This document shows positions 35,881 to 44,725 of a stretch of DNA of 64,000 nucleotides, one piece after another; position 1 is the first letter of the stretch; the number at the start of each line of letters is the position of its first letter. Below the pieces are notes generated by a model that searched no databases, had not been told where the DNA came from, and was given only the letters and a program-made list of their open reading frames with translations. This DNA comes from an uncultured bacterium (GTDB lineage Bacteria > Planctomycetota > UBA1135 > GCA-002686595): assembly GCA_938083085.1 (NCBI GenBank), contig CALLKX010000024.1, forward strand, positions 29,393-93,392, read 5' to 3'. The position numbers and the translations under genes are program-made.

Positions 35881-36351
35881 TCACCGGATGAAGCGGCGGC
35901 GCATGCGTGCTCCGAAGGGGACCTCGCGCAGCATGATCGTCGACCAGCGCGCCGCGCGCTTGACGCCCGAAGCGGACCAGCTGACGACCACCTCCACGAC
36001 GTACTCACGGGGCAGACCCTGCGCGTCCAGCATGGCGGTGTTCGGCGTGGCGTCGACCGTGTAGCTCACCCCTGGGCGGCCGGGCACCGGGCGATCCACG
36101 ATCAGAGCGGGCTCCCCCACCGAGCCGTCCGGACGGAGCTCGAAGAGGTTCTCCTCGAGGTCGTTGATCAGCGCCTCCACCGAGGACGCGGACAGGGAGC
36201 GGAGCTCCGCGTTGCGGACGACCGCGGCGCCGAAGTTGAAGACGCCGAGGATCATCGACATCCCCGCGGCGAGGAGGCTCGCAGAGAGGATGACCTCGAG
36301 CAGGGTGAAGCCCGCCCGCGCGGCCCCCAGGTTTGTGGCTGAGCGCTTCAT
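35881..36351 (-). CDS. GspI-like minor pseudopilin
   Basis: 156 residues. Prepilin leader MKRSATNLGAARAG followed by FTLLEVILSASLLAAGM, with cleavage after G14 and Glu at +5 (E19), the class III signal cut by the prepilin peptidase. The first helix is hydrophobic, and a short beta-rich globular domain follows (VSYTVDATPN, EYVVEVVVSWS). Size and position, right after GspJ, fit GspI, which with J and K forms the tip complex of a type II secretion pseudopilus. The start overlaps the GspJ-like stop by one base (TGATG). It is the last gene of the pseudopilus operon; 139 bases separate it from the next gene. Confidence 0.8.
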   Translation of the reverse strand: MKRSATNLGAARAGFTLLEVILSASLLAAGMSMILGVFNFGAAVVRNAELRSLSASSVEALINDLEENLFELRPDGSVGEPALIVDRPVPGRPGVSYTVDATPNTAMLDAQGLPREYVVEVVVSWSASGVKRAARWSTIMLREVPFGARMRRRFIR

Positions 36352-37601
36352 CAGTCTTCGCCGTTGGAGAGCCTCCAGTTGTCCTCGTGGAGCGCGATAG
36401 GAAGGTCCATGTCGATCGGTTGTCCGAACAGCACCCGCGACTCCATGGGGAGCCGGCGCCGCGCCGTCCCCCGCGTGGCCCGCCGAACGACGGCGCGGTC
36501 CCCGGACACGCGCTTGAGCTCCATCCACTCTCCGGCCACGAGCACGTGGCCGCCCACCGCCGGGCGCAGGGCGCTGCCGTTGGTGACGGTCAAGAAGTCG
36601 GCGGACTCCTCCACCGAGTCGACCAGGCGCGGGGCCCGATCGAAGTCCCCTGGACGCTGGATCTCTAGCTCGATGCGGATCCGCCGCGGGAGGAGCGGAC
36701 GGACGCCCGCCCGGGGCATGCCCGCCGCGGGTTCGTTCCAGACGGTGAGGTCAGGGTCCGGCCTCCCAAGGCGCCAGGCGTCCCACGAGGTGGCCGCCCC
36801 CGCCGGGTTCCGCTCCGTGCTCCAGCCGGTCCGGCCGTTCTCGCCAGGCGTCAAGCGTGAGGTCTGGGTCGCCAGCAGCGGCCGCATCCAGAGCACGCCC
36901 CGCGCGACCTCACGGGCCATCGAGAGGTCCGGCGTCCCGCTCCGGTCGAAGGCCGCATCGGAGAGCAGCACGGGCGGCGAGCCTGGGGTATGAACCCGCT
37001 CGCCACGGTAGAGCACGCCCGTGTACCGGCGGTCGCCTTCGCGACCCTCTGGCACGACCGCGTAGAGGACCTCGACGAGGCGGGAGGCCCGCAGGTCAGG
37101 CGCACCAAGGAGGCCGAGGGAGGCCTCTTCCGCGCTGACTCCGGCCGCCCCCAGGAGCTCTGACTCGGCCAGGGCTTCCTGCAGCACCTGCGCGTCATCA
37201 CCCAGCGCGAGCGCGATCCGGTCGCGCTCCGCGCGCGCCTCCGTGGCGAGCCGGCGGCGCTCGATGCGGGCCACCTCGCTCGCCGCAGCGTCCCGTATGA
37301 ACCGCATCCGCGGAAGGTATCGCTCGACCACGCCGTCGCGCTCCAGGTCGAAGACCTCCCAGTCCACCAGCAGGTCGCCCTCCTCGCCGCCGTGGATCTG
37401 GCGCAGGTCGTCGCCGAGGATCGACAGGACCGCGATCCCCTCCTCCCTGGCTTGCCGCACCGTCTCGCCCCTGGTCCACATGGACAGCGTGGTATCCACG
37501 ATGGAGACCGCAGCCGCGACCACGAGGGCCGCCAGCCCCGTGGCGAGGATGAGCTCCACGAGGGTGACCCCTGAGCGGCGGGAGAGCGCGGGGGGCCTCA
37601 T
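36351..37601 (-). CDS. GspJ-like minor pseudopilin
   Basis: 416 residues from the ATG at 37601, which overlaps the GspK-like stop by four bases. The leader MRPPALSRRSG is followed by VTLVELILATGLAALVVA, with Glu at +5 (E16). The globular part is about twice the usual GspJ length (about 200) and includes strand-rich segments (RLVEVLYAVVPEG, RRIRIELEIQRPGDF) and a closing part with GGHVLVAGEWMELKRVSGDR. GspJ sits between I and K at the pseudopilus tip. The assignment between J and other minor pseudopilins is by order and length. Confidence 0.78.
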   Translation of the reverse strand: MRPPALSRRSGVTLVELILATGLAALVVAAAVSIVDTTLSMWTRGETVRQAREEGIAVLSILGDDLRQIHGGEEGDLLVDWEVFDLERDGVVERYLPRMRFIRDAAASEVARIERRRLATEARAERDRIALALGDDAQVLQEALAESELLGAAGVSAEEASLGLLGAPDLRASRLVEVLYAVVPEGREGDRRYTGVLYRGERVHTPGSPPVLLSDAAFDRSGTPDLSMAREVARGVLWMRPLLATQTSRLTPGENGRTGWSTERNPAGAATSWDAWRLGRPDPDLTVWNEPAAGMPRAGVRPLLPRRIRIELEIQRPGDFDRAPRLVDSVEESADFLTVTNGSALRPAVGGHVLVAGEWMELKRVSGDRAVVRRATRGTARRRLPMESRVLFGQPIDMDLPIALHEDNWRLSNGED

Positions 37602-40600
37602 CGGTCCGTGCTCCTCATCACGCGACCCGGGGCCGAGTAGGTCACCCCGAGCAGGTCGAAGCGAGGGGTCTGCTTCCAGCCATGCTGGAGGCCGAACTCC
37701 GCGTCGAACGCGCCCTGGCTGTACCGCGCGAACACGCGCCATTCCAAGCGGTCCGCCTGGATTCCGATCGGGATCAGGTCGTCCGCCTCGGTCCCGTCCT
37801 CGAGGAGCAGGAGCCCCTCCGTCTCTTCAGGATCGGCGTCCCACGAGACATCAGCCCCACGCTGCAGCACGACCAGCTCCACGCCGCCGACGCCAGGCTC
37901 CTCGCCTTGCCAGGTCACGCCAGCCCACCACGCCCCCGGCTGGTCGAGGTGGAGACCGAAGTACCCCAGCTCCGGACCATCGAAGCGCGGCGCGTAGCGG
38001 TCCCAGTAGCGGCACGGGAACAGGATGACTGGAGTCCCCGACGCGTACCCACCGGGGATCGTCCCGAAGCGCCCACGGAAGGCGCCGGGCCCGATCCCGT
38101 CGTCCTCTCCGTCGTCGTCCGCGGTGCGCGGCATGATGAGCGCGCCCCCTTGGACCCGCGTCCAGTGGATGAGCTCGGACCCGATGAGCGCTGTCCCCTG
38201 GGACGGGAAGCCCTCGGTGGAGGTCAGAGGAATGACGGCGTCCCCGGGCGTGATCGAGCCTGCGAGCGCCGAGCAGCGCCACCCCTCGAGCCAGTGCACC
38301 CCCTCGGTGACCTCGTGGGTCTGGGGGCGAGTCCCCAACATGCCGCGCCCCCCAGGCGCCACCGTGATCGAGCCGCTCCCTGCGGCCGAGGAGGTGAAGG
38401 CGATGATCTCCTCGCCAACGGCGAGCAGGCCCCCGCTGTCGGGGAACGCGCCCAGGGGAGAGCCCTGCTGCCCGACGAGGCCGCTGGAGGTGCGAACGAC
38501 GTTCTCCTGGATCTGAATCGACTGGCCGGTCTCGCCCAGCCTCGCGGAGAGGAGCAAGGCGCCACCCGCAGCGTGGACCGCCGGCTGCGAGCCGCCCCAC
38601 CCGGCGTTGGCGACGGGGCTGCCGAACATGACCTCATCCACCGTCACCGAAGCCACGCCGAAGTCAGCGAGGCCGCCAGCTCCCGCGCCGATGGTCATGG
38701 TGCGGGCTGAACGCGGCATCTCACCGCTCGGGAACTTGACCATCCGACCGAGATATCGCGGGTCGCTGATGAGGCCCGTGGTGCCCCCACCGCTTCCCGG
38801 ACTCGTCGGGGTCAGGACAGGGCCCTCGAACGCGACGTAGCAAGCGCTGCCCAGGGCGAAGCCACCCTGGGGTTCGACGCTGGAGGCCAGGCCGGTGGCC
38901 AGCTGCGACTCCGGCTCCGATTCAAAGCCATGGATCACCCGGGCGAGCGCGGGGTAATGGGCTCGGTGAATGGTCAACGGATACCCGAGGGCTCCGAGGT
39001 CTCCGTCCACGATGAACACCGCGTCCTGGGCGCCGGGACGGCCCCGCTCGAAGGCGAGGTCGGGGACCGTGAACTGGACCACCGGCAGCACGAGCGCGCC
39101 GGCGGGATGGCTCCCGATGCTCGTGTCCAGGGCTCCCCTGAAGTTGAGGATGCTGGCGACGGCGCGGGACAGCGGGAACTCGTCGTTGGGGTCCTCACCG
39201 CGGCTCGGATCCCAGTCCGTCCCCGCCAGGGAGGCCTCGGGCTCCGGCCCACGGGCCACGGTCATCGCCGCGGGGGCAGAGGCCCTCGAGGAGGCCGGGG
39301 GTGAGCCCGCCGCGCCAAGGCCTTCGCCCATCCCCGATCCGATACCGGCACCTAAGCCCGCACCACCGGGACCTGCACCGCCGGCGCCCGGGCCGGCACC
39401 GCCGCCTCCGCCTCCGCCGCCGCCGCCGCCCGCTCCCTGCACCTCGGCGTCACCGAGGGAGTGCAGCATGCTGTGGACGCGGAAGAGGGTCCCGGGATCC
39501 GAGCGCACGAGCTGGGATGCAGCCAGGTCGATCTCGTCGTAGCGGACCCACTCGGTCTGCTCACCATCGTCGAGCCTCGTGATCTGCGCGAACTGCGATT
39601 GCCCGGTCGTCGCCTCCGCGAAGCTGAGCGCGGAGGCCCCCGGTACGCCGATCGAAATCGGGTAGCAGAAGGTCGACATCTGGAGCAGCTCGTCTCCGTC
39701 GTATGCCGTCCCCGACGCACCTCCGACCAGAATCTGAAGGTCCCAGGAGAAGATGAAGGCGTGAGCCCCGCCGAGGACCCCCTCATCCTCCTCCTGTTCG
39801 GCGATCCGCTGCAACTCGACGTTGCGCGCCACCACCTGGAGCTGGTTGCCGGAGAAGCCCGAGTAGCGGATGACCTCCATCCCTCCGACGATGGCCCCGT
39901 CCGGACTGTTGGGGTCGAGCCCGTTCACCGGTCCTAGCCTCGGCCCGGAGAGGATCGCGTAGCCGCCGTTGGGGTTGAACCCGGCCATCAGGTCGGTGCC
40001 CTCCGGGTCCGCCTCCGGCGCATCGCCGAGCGAGAGGTTCAATGCGCCGAGCACCTCCGGTCCCCAGCCGCGCCCCACCGTGATCGGCCCGAAGGGGCCC
40101 TGGACCTGGATCGGCTCGAGGGAGTTGTCGCCAGGCAGGCCCACGGCCTTGCCGACCCGGAAGGGCCCGAGCTCGCCGGCGAGCACCGACTGGCCCGAGG
40201 GCACGTTCCGGGAGAGCGGCAGGCTGTAGCCGTAATGAATCACCGGAGTCCCCGCCGCGTAGCTGCCGGTGATCACCGCCGCGGCCTCCGCGGTGGGCGT
40301 GGCCGAGTCTGAGCCCTCCACGTCGAAGCGGACCCTGGAGAGCCGGCCGCCGAAGCCGGCGTTGGGCCCGATGAACTCGTGCTGGATCAGGAACGAGGTC
40401 TCGCTGGCCACCGTGGCCTCGATGATCTCGTTCCCGATGCGCAGGGCGCAGACCGGCGGGAAGCCCTCGGTGGACTCCACCAAGATCGTGCCGTCACCGG
40501 TCCCCACCGAGCCGGTGAGCCGCGTCATGCCGAGGCGCTCGACGCCGGTGGCGTTGCCGTTCACCAGCATGTTCATCTGGTCCGGCCGGTTCCCGCGGAC

Positions 40601-42832
40601 GTCCACGGAGACGTGACTCCAGACGCCGACGGGGAGGCCCGGAATCCCGGCGCCGCTCCCGATCGGGAAGCGGATCTCGGAGACCTCCTGGAAGGCGGTG
40701 TCCCGATGGTCCCCCATGCCGTCGAGGACGCGCAGCACCAGGCTGTCGCCTGACATGCCCAACAGCACGCGGTCCGAGGCCTCGGTACGGTCGCCGACAG
40801 ACATCAGCGTCCCGTCGCCGCCGCTCTCCGGGCGGATCCACATGGAGACGTTGAAGGGCGCGAGCACGTCCGGCGCCAGGCGCCCCGTCCAGCTCACCAT
40901 CTCGGCGGTGGTGTCCAGCGTGATCGTCTCGTCGGGCAGGTAGCGCCCCTCGAGGGTGCGGCTCTCCTGGTCGAAGTGCATCATCCGCCCGGATGTGAAC
41001 TGGGTCTCCTCGATCCGGATCGGGTCCAGCTGCACGAAGCCGTCCTCCTCCCGCGAGGCGAAGGTGCGCACGGGCGGCACGGGGTTGCCGTCTCCGTCCA
41101 CCACGGGCTCACTGATCCCCGGGATGTAGCTCTGCCCCTCGAGGGTCCCGAGGTTCGGTATCAGCCGCGAGGGCGGCGTGACGCCCCCGTCGTAGCGCCC
41201 GGTGGTCTCCGGGCCCGTGAGCCAGAACGGTGCGGCGCGAGTCAGCCGGAACTGGTCCTCGAAGTCCTCCTGGCGCGCGATGACCGTGAGCAGCTCCTCC
41301 ACCTGGGGGACCACGAGCTCCAGGCGATCGCGGGCCCCGCTGGCCCGCGCGATCCCGCTCTTGGCGCTGACGTTGGCGCGCAGCTCCAGCTCAAAGACCT
41401 GCCGGGAGGTGAACCCAAAGGGCATGGTCGCGAAGCCCAGCCGGGCGTCGTTCGCGTTGAGCCCGTTCATGAAGAGCGCCGCCGCGTCCCGGGGATCATC
41501 CAGGATCGACCCGTCGCCATCGAAGGCCGCGGGGATCATCGGCGCGTCGCTCGGGAGCACGTCGATGCCCCCGGCGGGCAGCACGAGCCGCTCTGCGAAG
41601 TCACGCATCCCGGTGAAGGGGCGGGACTCCATGATCGTCGCCGCCAGGGCGCGGGCCTCGCGTTCGTCGATGCGGTGGTTCTGCCCGAAGAGCGTCAGGT
41701 TGGTGAACAGCGCCACCAGCACCTCGCGGGGCGCGGTGTTGATGTTGACCGGCCGGCGGGCGAGGACCTCCACGGTGGTGAGGAACGCCTCGTAGTCGTT
41801 ATCCAGCACGCGGTCCATGTAGACCCGTCCATCCCGGCCGCGCTGGATGATGACGCGCAGCTCGGTGTTGACGCCGTCGGAGATCCGCACGGTGCTGCCC
41901 ACCCCCATCCAGCGCCCCTGCGCAGGCCGGAACGACAGGGCGAGCCCCGCCTGGAGCGGGCCGATGAGGCGCGTCGGGCGTTGCCAGACCGGGCCCGCAC
42001 CCAGCCCGCCGAAGGCCGTGGCCGTCCTCCGCAAGAGCAGCAGAGAGGCCTCGTCGAAGCCGCCTGAAAGGGCGAACTGATCCGCCGCGCGGATCTCGTC
42101 CAGGGTCGAGATCGACTGGGGCTCACCGTCCGCGGACAGGGTCCGCCAGATGGCCGGCGCGAACGCCTGCTGGCCGAGCACCGCGGCGCCCACGCCGTGG
42201 GTCGAGGGGGGCCGCGGCCCCGTGGACTGCCAGGCACCCTCGTCGTCCTGCACGGTGCCGAGCCCCCGCTCGGAGACCAGCTGCGCGCCCTCCTCCTTCT
42301 TGTCGGGCTCGGCGAGCCGGATCAGCTCGCCGTCCACCGAGATCACGGTCCCGGGGGCGAATTCCGTGCCCCCCGCGAGGGTCAGCGAGTCGCCGCCCCC
42401 GCTCGTGGGCGCGCCGAGGCGCGCGACCTGGCCAAGCAGGTTACCGAGCACGTGCGGCGACGCGCTGTTCACGTCCACCAACCCCGCCACGTCCACCACG
42501 TCCAACCCGAAGCCGACCCCGTTGGGATCCGCCGGGTCGAACACGTCCCTGGGGAAGTCCATGGAGACCTCGATCTCATCCAGCCCGTCGAAGTACGGCG
42601 TTGGATCAAGGGCGGGGTGAGTCTCGTCGAGGCTGAGGCGGGCGTGGCGCCCTGCGGCGTCGAGCGCGAGGCGCAGCTGCACATCGTTCTTCTCGAACTC
42701 GCTCGCCGCGTCCGCGTTTCGCGCGGTGGCGAGGAACGGAGCGGTCAGGGCGAAGAGCCCAAGCAAGATGAAGAGCACCAGCACGAGCACGAAGCCCTGC
42801 TCGGCGCGGTCAGTCGTGATCGGGGTTCTCAT
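37598..42832 (-). CDS. Giant GspK-like pseudopilin with LamG-like domain and beta modules
   Basis: 1744 residues, against about 330 for typical GspK. Leader and first helix: MRTPITTDRAEQG then FVLVLVLFILLGLFAL, without Glu at +5, the known GspK exception. Two helix-hairpin-helix-like GspK motifs occur: VDVNSASPHVLGNLL (119-133) and RRPVNINTAPREVLVALF (359-376). Residues about 640-768 are a concanavalin/LamG-like sandwich (FNVSMWIRPESGGDGTL, VGVWSHVSVDVRG, MLVNGN). Four beta modules of the form GFP..G...IG.E.I occur near 148-219, 772-865, 1446-1515 and 1519-1606. A poly-Gly tract lies at 1133-1175. This would be the pseudopilus tip subunit carrying a very large exported head. Confidence 0.85.
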   Translation of the reverse strand: MRTPITTDRAEQGFVLVLVLFILLGLFALTAPFLATARNADAASEFEKNDVQLRLALDAAGRHARLSLDETHPALDPTPYFDGLDEIEVSMDFPRDVFDPADPNGVGFGLDVVDVAGLVDVNSASPHVLGNLLGQVARLGAPTSGGGDSLTLAGGTEFAPGTVISVDGELIRLAEPDKKEEGAQLVSERGLGTVQDDEGAWQSTGPRPPSTHGVGAAVLGQQAFAPAIWRTLSADGEPQSISTLDEIRAADQFALSGGFDEASLLLLRRTATAFGGLGAGPVWQRPTRLIGPLQAGLALSFRPAQGRWMGVGSTVRISDGVNTELRVIIQRGRDGRVYMDRVLDNDYEAFLTTVEVLARRPVNINTAPREVLVALFTNLTLFGQNHRIDEREARALAATIMESRPFTGMRDFAERLVLPAGGIDVLPSDAPMIPAAFDGDGSILDDPRDAAALFMNGLNANDARLGFATMPFGFTSRQVFELELRANVSAKSGIARASGARDRLELVVPQVEELLTVIARQEDFEDQFRLTRAAPFWLTGPETTGRYDGGVTPPSRLIPNLGTLEGQSYIPGISEPVVDGDGNPVPPVRTFASREEDGFVQLDPIRIEETQFTSGRMMHFDQESRTLEGRYLPDETITLDTTAEMVSWTGRLAPDVLAPFNVSMWIRPESGGDGTLMSVGDRTEASDRVLLGMSGDSLVLRVLDGMGDHRDTAFQEVSEIRFPIGSGAGIPGLPVGVWSHVSVDVRGNRPDQMNMLVNGNATGVERLGMTRLTGSVGTGDGTILVESTEGFPPVCALRIGNEIIEATVASETSFLIQHEFIGPNAGFGGRLSRVRFDVEGSDSATPTAEAAAVITGSYAAGTPVIHYGYSLPLSRNVPSGQSVLAGELGPFRVGKAVGLPGDNSLEPIQVQGPFGPITVGRGWGPEVLGALNLSLGDAPEADPEGTDLMAGFNPNGGYAILSGPRLGPVNGLDPNSPDGAIVGGMEVIRYSGFSGNQLQVVARNVELQRIAEQEEDEGVLGGAHAFIFSWDLQILVGGASGTAYDGDELLQMSTFCYPISIGVPGASALSFAEATTGQSQFAQITRLDDGEQTEWVRYDEIDLAASQLVRSDPGTLFRVHSMLHSLGDAEVQGAGGGGGGGGGGGAGPGAGGAGPGGAGLGAGIGSGMGEGLGAAGSPPASSRASAPAAMTVARGPEPEASLAGTDWDPSRGEDPNDEFPLSRAVASILNFRGALDTSIGSHPAGALVLPVVQFTVPDLAFERGRPGAQDAVFIVDGDLGALGYPLTIHRAHYPALARVIHGFESEPESQLATGLASSVEPQGGFALGSACYVAFEGPVLTPTSPGSGGGTTGLISDPRYLGRMVKFPSGEMPRSARTMTIGAGAGGLADFGVASVTVDEVMFGSPVANAGWGGSQPAVHAAGGALLLSARLGETGQSIQIQENVVRTSSGLVGQQGSPLGAFPDSGGLLAVGEEIIAFTSSAAGSGSITVAPGGRGMLGTRPQTHEVTEGVHWLEGWRCSALAGSITPGDAVIPLTSTEGFPSQGTALIGSELIHWTRVQGGALIMPRTADDDGEDDGIGPGAFRGRFGTIPGGYASGTPVILFPCRYWDRYAPRFDGPELGYFGLHLDQPGAWWAGVTWQGEEPGVGGVELVVLQRGADVSWDADPEETEGLLLLEDGTEADDLIPIGIQADRLEWRVFARYSQGAFDAEFGLQHGWKQTPRFDLLGVTYSAPGRVMRSTDR
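39308..39436 (-). repeat. Glycine-rich low-complexity tract inside the GspK-like gene
   Basis: Encodes residues 1133-1175 of the giant pseudopilin, with 11 consecutive glycines then Gly-Ala-Gly-Pro repeats. In DNA it is a run of GCC/CGC triplets on the plus strand. It looks like a flexible linker dividing the protein into a proximal and a distal half, and it is a candidate for length polymorphism. Confidence 0.8.
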
Positions 42833-44040
42833 GCATCCACCGTCCCCAGCGCTCGCACTGTGATCAGCTCCTTGAGGCCGTCGTCGAAGAGCAACTCGAT
42901 GACCACCGGCCCCGCGTGAAACACGGGATCGAGGGCGCCGCTCTCGTCGAAGCGCACCTCCTTAGGTCCGCTCGCGAGGAACTCAGCGCTCTTGGGCAAG
43001 ACCACCTCATCCCCCACCGTGATGACCGAGAGCACCACGTCGTCCACGCATCCCGCGAACCGGCGGCGCCCACCGCCTAGCACGAGGCCGCCCTCCAGCC
43101 CCCAGATCGGACGCGACTCCGCCCGCTCCGCCACCGGCACGCCGTCGGCGAGCGCCACGACGCGCCTGCGGTCGTAGCGAAGCTCGATCTGGGTCCAGTG
43201 CCCCGGCTCCAGGATGCCGCCGCCGGATTGGAGGCTGATGGTCTCCCCCTTCACGGGCTGGCCCAGACCGTCCTCTCGCTGAGTTGTGAGCTCGAAGCTC
43301 ACGGACCCGTCGCTGCGCGCCTTGATCCGGACCACCTTGCCCAGGTTCACCACGTCGGCGTCCACGAAGTCCGCGGGTCGAAGCATGGCCGAGAGACGAA
43401 AGCCCTGGGCCACGTTGAAGATGGGGTCCGAGCTCAAGTCGATCTGAACCTTCGCCCCGCGCGGGCCAAGGTTCAGGTCCAGGGCCTTGCCCACGTAGCC
43501 GTCGTTCGAGAGGAAGGCGCCGGGGAACCCGTCCGCGATCCCGTCCACTCCGCGAGCCCCTGCGAGGGTCTGATCCTCGAAGCGCCAGGTCCCCGCCACC
43601 GTGAACGCCTCGGAGCGGAGGGCCATTCGGCGGTGGTCGATCAGGACCCGCGCCGGCGCGCCTCGCTCGATCGCCGTGTTCCGGGTCTGTCGGAGCGCGT
43701 TCGCCACCAGGCCACGCGCCGCTCCCCGGCCCGGGTCGAAGGAGGCGAAACTGCCCAAGCCCACGCCCATGACGATCCCCAGGAGCGCCATGACCAGGAG
43801 CAGCTCCGCGAGGCTGAACCCCGCGGCCCCCCGATCCGCCGCATGAGCACCGGCCGCCGTATGAGCACCGGCCGCACGGCTGGCGCCGAGCCCACCGCGG
43901 GCAATCGGCCCACCGCGGGCACCGAACTCACCGCGGGCACCGAGCCCACCGCGGGCAACGGGCCCACCGCGGGCAACGGGCCCCCCGCAGGCACCGGGGG
44001 TGTCCGCGTCCAGCGCGTGGGGGGCGAGGTCAATCCACAT
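42829..44040 (-). CDS. GspH-like pseudopilin fused to a LamG-like domain, with a repeat-expanded leader
   Basis: 403 residues from the ATG at 44040, which begins 22 bases past the GspG-like stop. The prepilin site lies far in: G74 followed by FSLAELLLVMALLGIVM, with Glu at +5 (E79). The 74-residue leader contains a hexapeptide repeat (GGPVAR/GGLGAR types) coded by an 18-bp tandem array. After the helix comes a GspH-like region, then a concanavalin/LamG-like sandwich (GKALDLNLG, FRLSAMLRPADF, HWTQIELRYDRRRVVALADG, RRFAGCVDDVVLS). GspH is normally about 170 residues. The stop overlaps the GspK-like start by four bases. An ATG at 43845 lies in a different frame. Confidence 0.8.
   Translation of the reverse strand: MWIDLAPHALDADTPGACGGPVARGGPVARGGLGARGEFGARGGPIARGGLGASRAAGAHTAAGAHAADRGAAGFSLAELLLVMALLGIVMGVGLGSFASFDPGRGAARGLVANALRQTRNTAIERGAPARVLIDHRRMALRSEAFTVAGTWRFEDQTLAGARGVDGIADGFPGAFLSNDGYVGKALDLNLGPRGAKVQIDLSSDPIFNVAQGFRLSAMLRPADFVDADVVNLGKVVRIKARSDGSVSFELTTQREDGLGQPVKGETISLQSGGGILEPGHWTQIELRYDRRRVVALADGVPVAERAESRPIWGLEGGLVLGGGRRRFAGCVDDVVLSVITVGDEVVLPKSAEFLASGPKEVRFDESGALDPVFHAGPVVIELLFDDGLKELITVRALGTVDA
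43843..43995. repeat. 18-bp tandem array inside the GspH-like leader
   Basis: Six 18-base units of the form gagcccaccgcgggcaac run 43888-43995. Two further 18-base units (atgagcaccggccgc...) lie at 43843-43878, separated by 9 bases. The array is in frame, encoding a repeated Gly-Gly-x-x-Ala-Arg hexapeptide in the pseudopilin leader. All six units differ at only a few positions. Confidence 0.9.
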
Positions 44041-44062
44041 CGATCTGAAGGTCAGCGGCAGC

Positions 44063-44722
44063 TCAGCGCTTGAAGTTGCCAATGTCGTCCGCGCTCCCGA
44101 ACTGCCCATCGGGGCCAGCGGAGATAAGCTGGAACGAGTCCTGGCGGTACGGAGAGCCCGTCGTCGGGTTGACGGCGGCGCTGACTTTTTCTTCGACCCA
44201 GTCGGCGAGCGCGTCGCTGTAGGTCAGGTAGGTCCCGCCCTTCTCGTAGTCCCGCCGGTGCAGGTAGACGATCGGGTTCTTCCAGTGATCGCAGAGCTCG
44301 AACACCTCGGAGCTGGCGAACCGGGAGTGGGACTTCTTGCTGTCGTCCCCGTCGGTGTTCCCGAGGCGATCGTCGTAGTCACCCCCAGCGAGGTACGACC
44401 CGTCCGCCGGCATGAGCGCGATCAGGAGGGACTCGACGCCCATGTTGGTCTTGCTCGGCTTGGGGTCGAGCTTGCGCGGGAAGGTCGAAGGGGGAAAGTC
44501 TCCCGTTTCCCTCTCGTAGGCCGAGATCTCGGCAGAGACCTGGTTGAGCCAGGTCTGCGTCATCTTGGAGTTCACCGCCTCCTTGGAAGACAGGAGGTTG
44601 GGGATCAGGAACGCGAAGAGCAGGGAGATGATGATGATCACCGCCATCAGCTCCACGAGGGAGAAGCCCCCGCGGGCTGTCGGCGTCGGCTCCCGCCGCT
44701 GGATGAGTCGAGGTGTCAGCAT
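44063..44722 (-). CDS. GspG-like major pseudopilin
   Basis: 219 residues. Leader MLTPRLIQRREPTPTARGG, then FSLVELMAVIIIISLLFAFLIP: cleavage after G19 and Glu at +5 (E24). The globular part ends with DSFQLISAGPDGQFGSADDIGN, the calcium-binding loop region typical of GspG. It would be the repeating shaft subunit of the pseudopilus. The start follows the TPR-protein stop by three bases. It is somewhat longer than the usual 140-150 residues because of an insertion around residues 95-140 (YLAGGDYDDRLGNTDGDDSKK). Confidence 0.9.
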   Translation of the reverse strand: MLTPRLIQRREPTPTARGGFSLVELMAVIIIISLLFAFLIPNLLSSKEAVNSKMTQTWLNQVSAEISAYERETGDFPPSTFPRKLDPKPSKTNMGVESLLIALMPADGSYLAGGDYDDRLGNTDGDDSKKSHSRFASSEVFELCDHWKNPIVYLHRRDYEKGGTYLTYSDALADWVEEKVSAAVNPTTGSPYRQDSFQLISAGPDGQFGSADDIGNFKR

Positions 44723-44725
44723 GAA

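Noticed and set aside
43843..43995. A CRISPR array
   Set aside because: Units are 18 bp and adjacent, without unique spacers, and they are in frame with a gene. The other arrays are also contiguous with no spacers, and no cas gene is present.
43641..44033. A frameshifted start of the GspH-like protein in another frame (MRRIGGPRG)
   Set aside because: The ATG lies in a frame that does not reach the prepilin helix. The GspH-like frame is open and keeps Glu at +5, so no frameshift is required.
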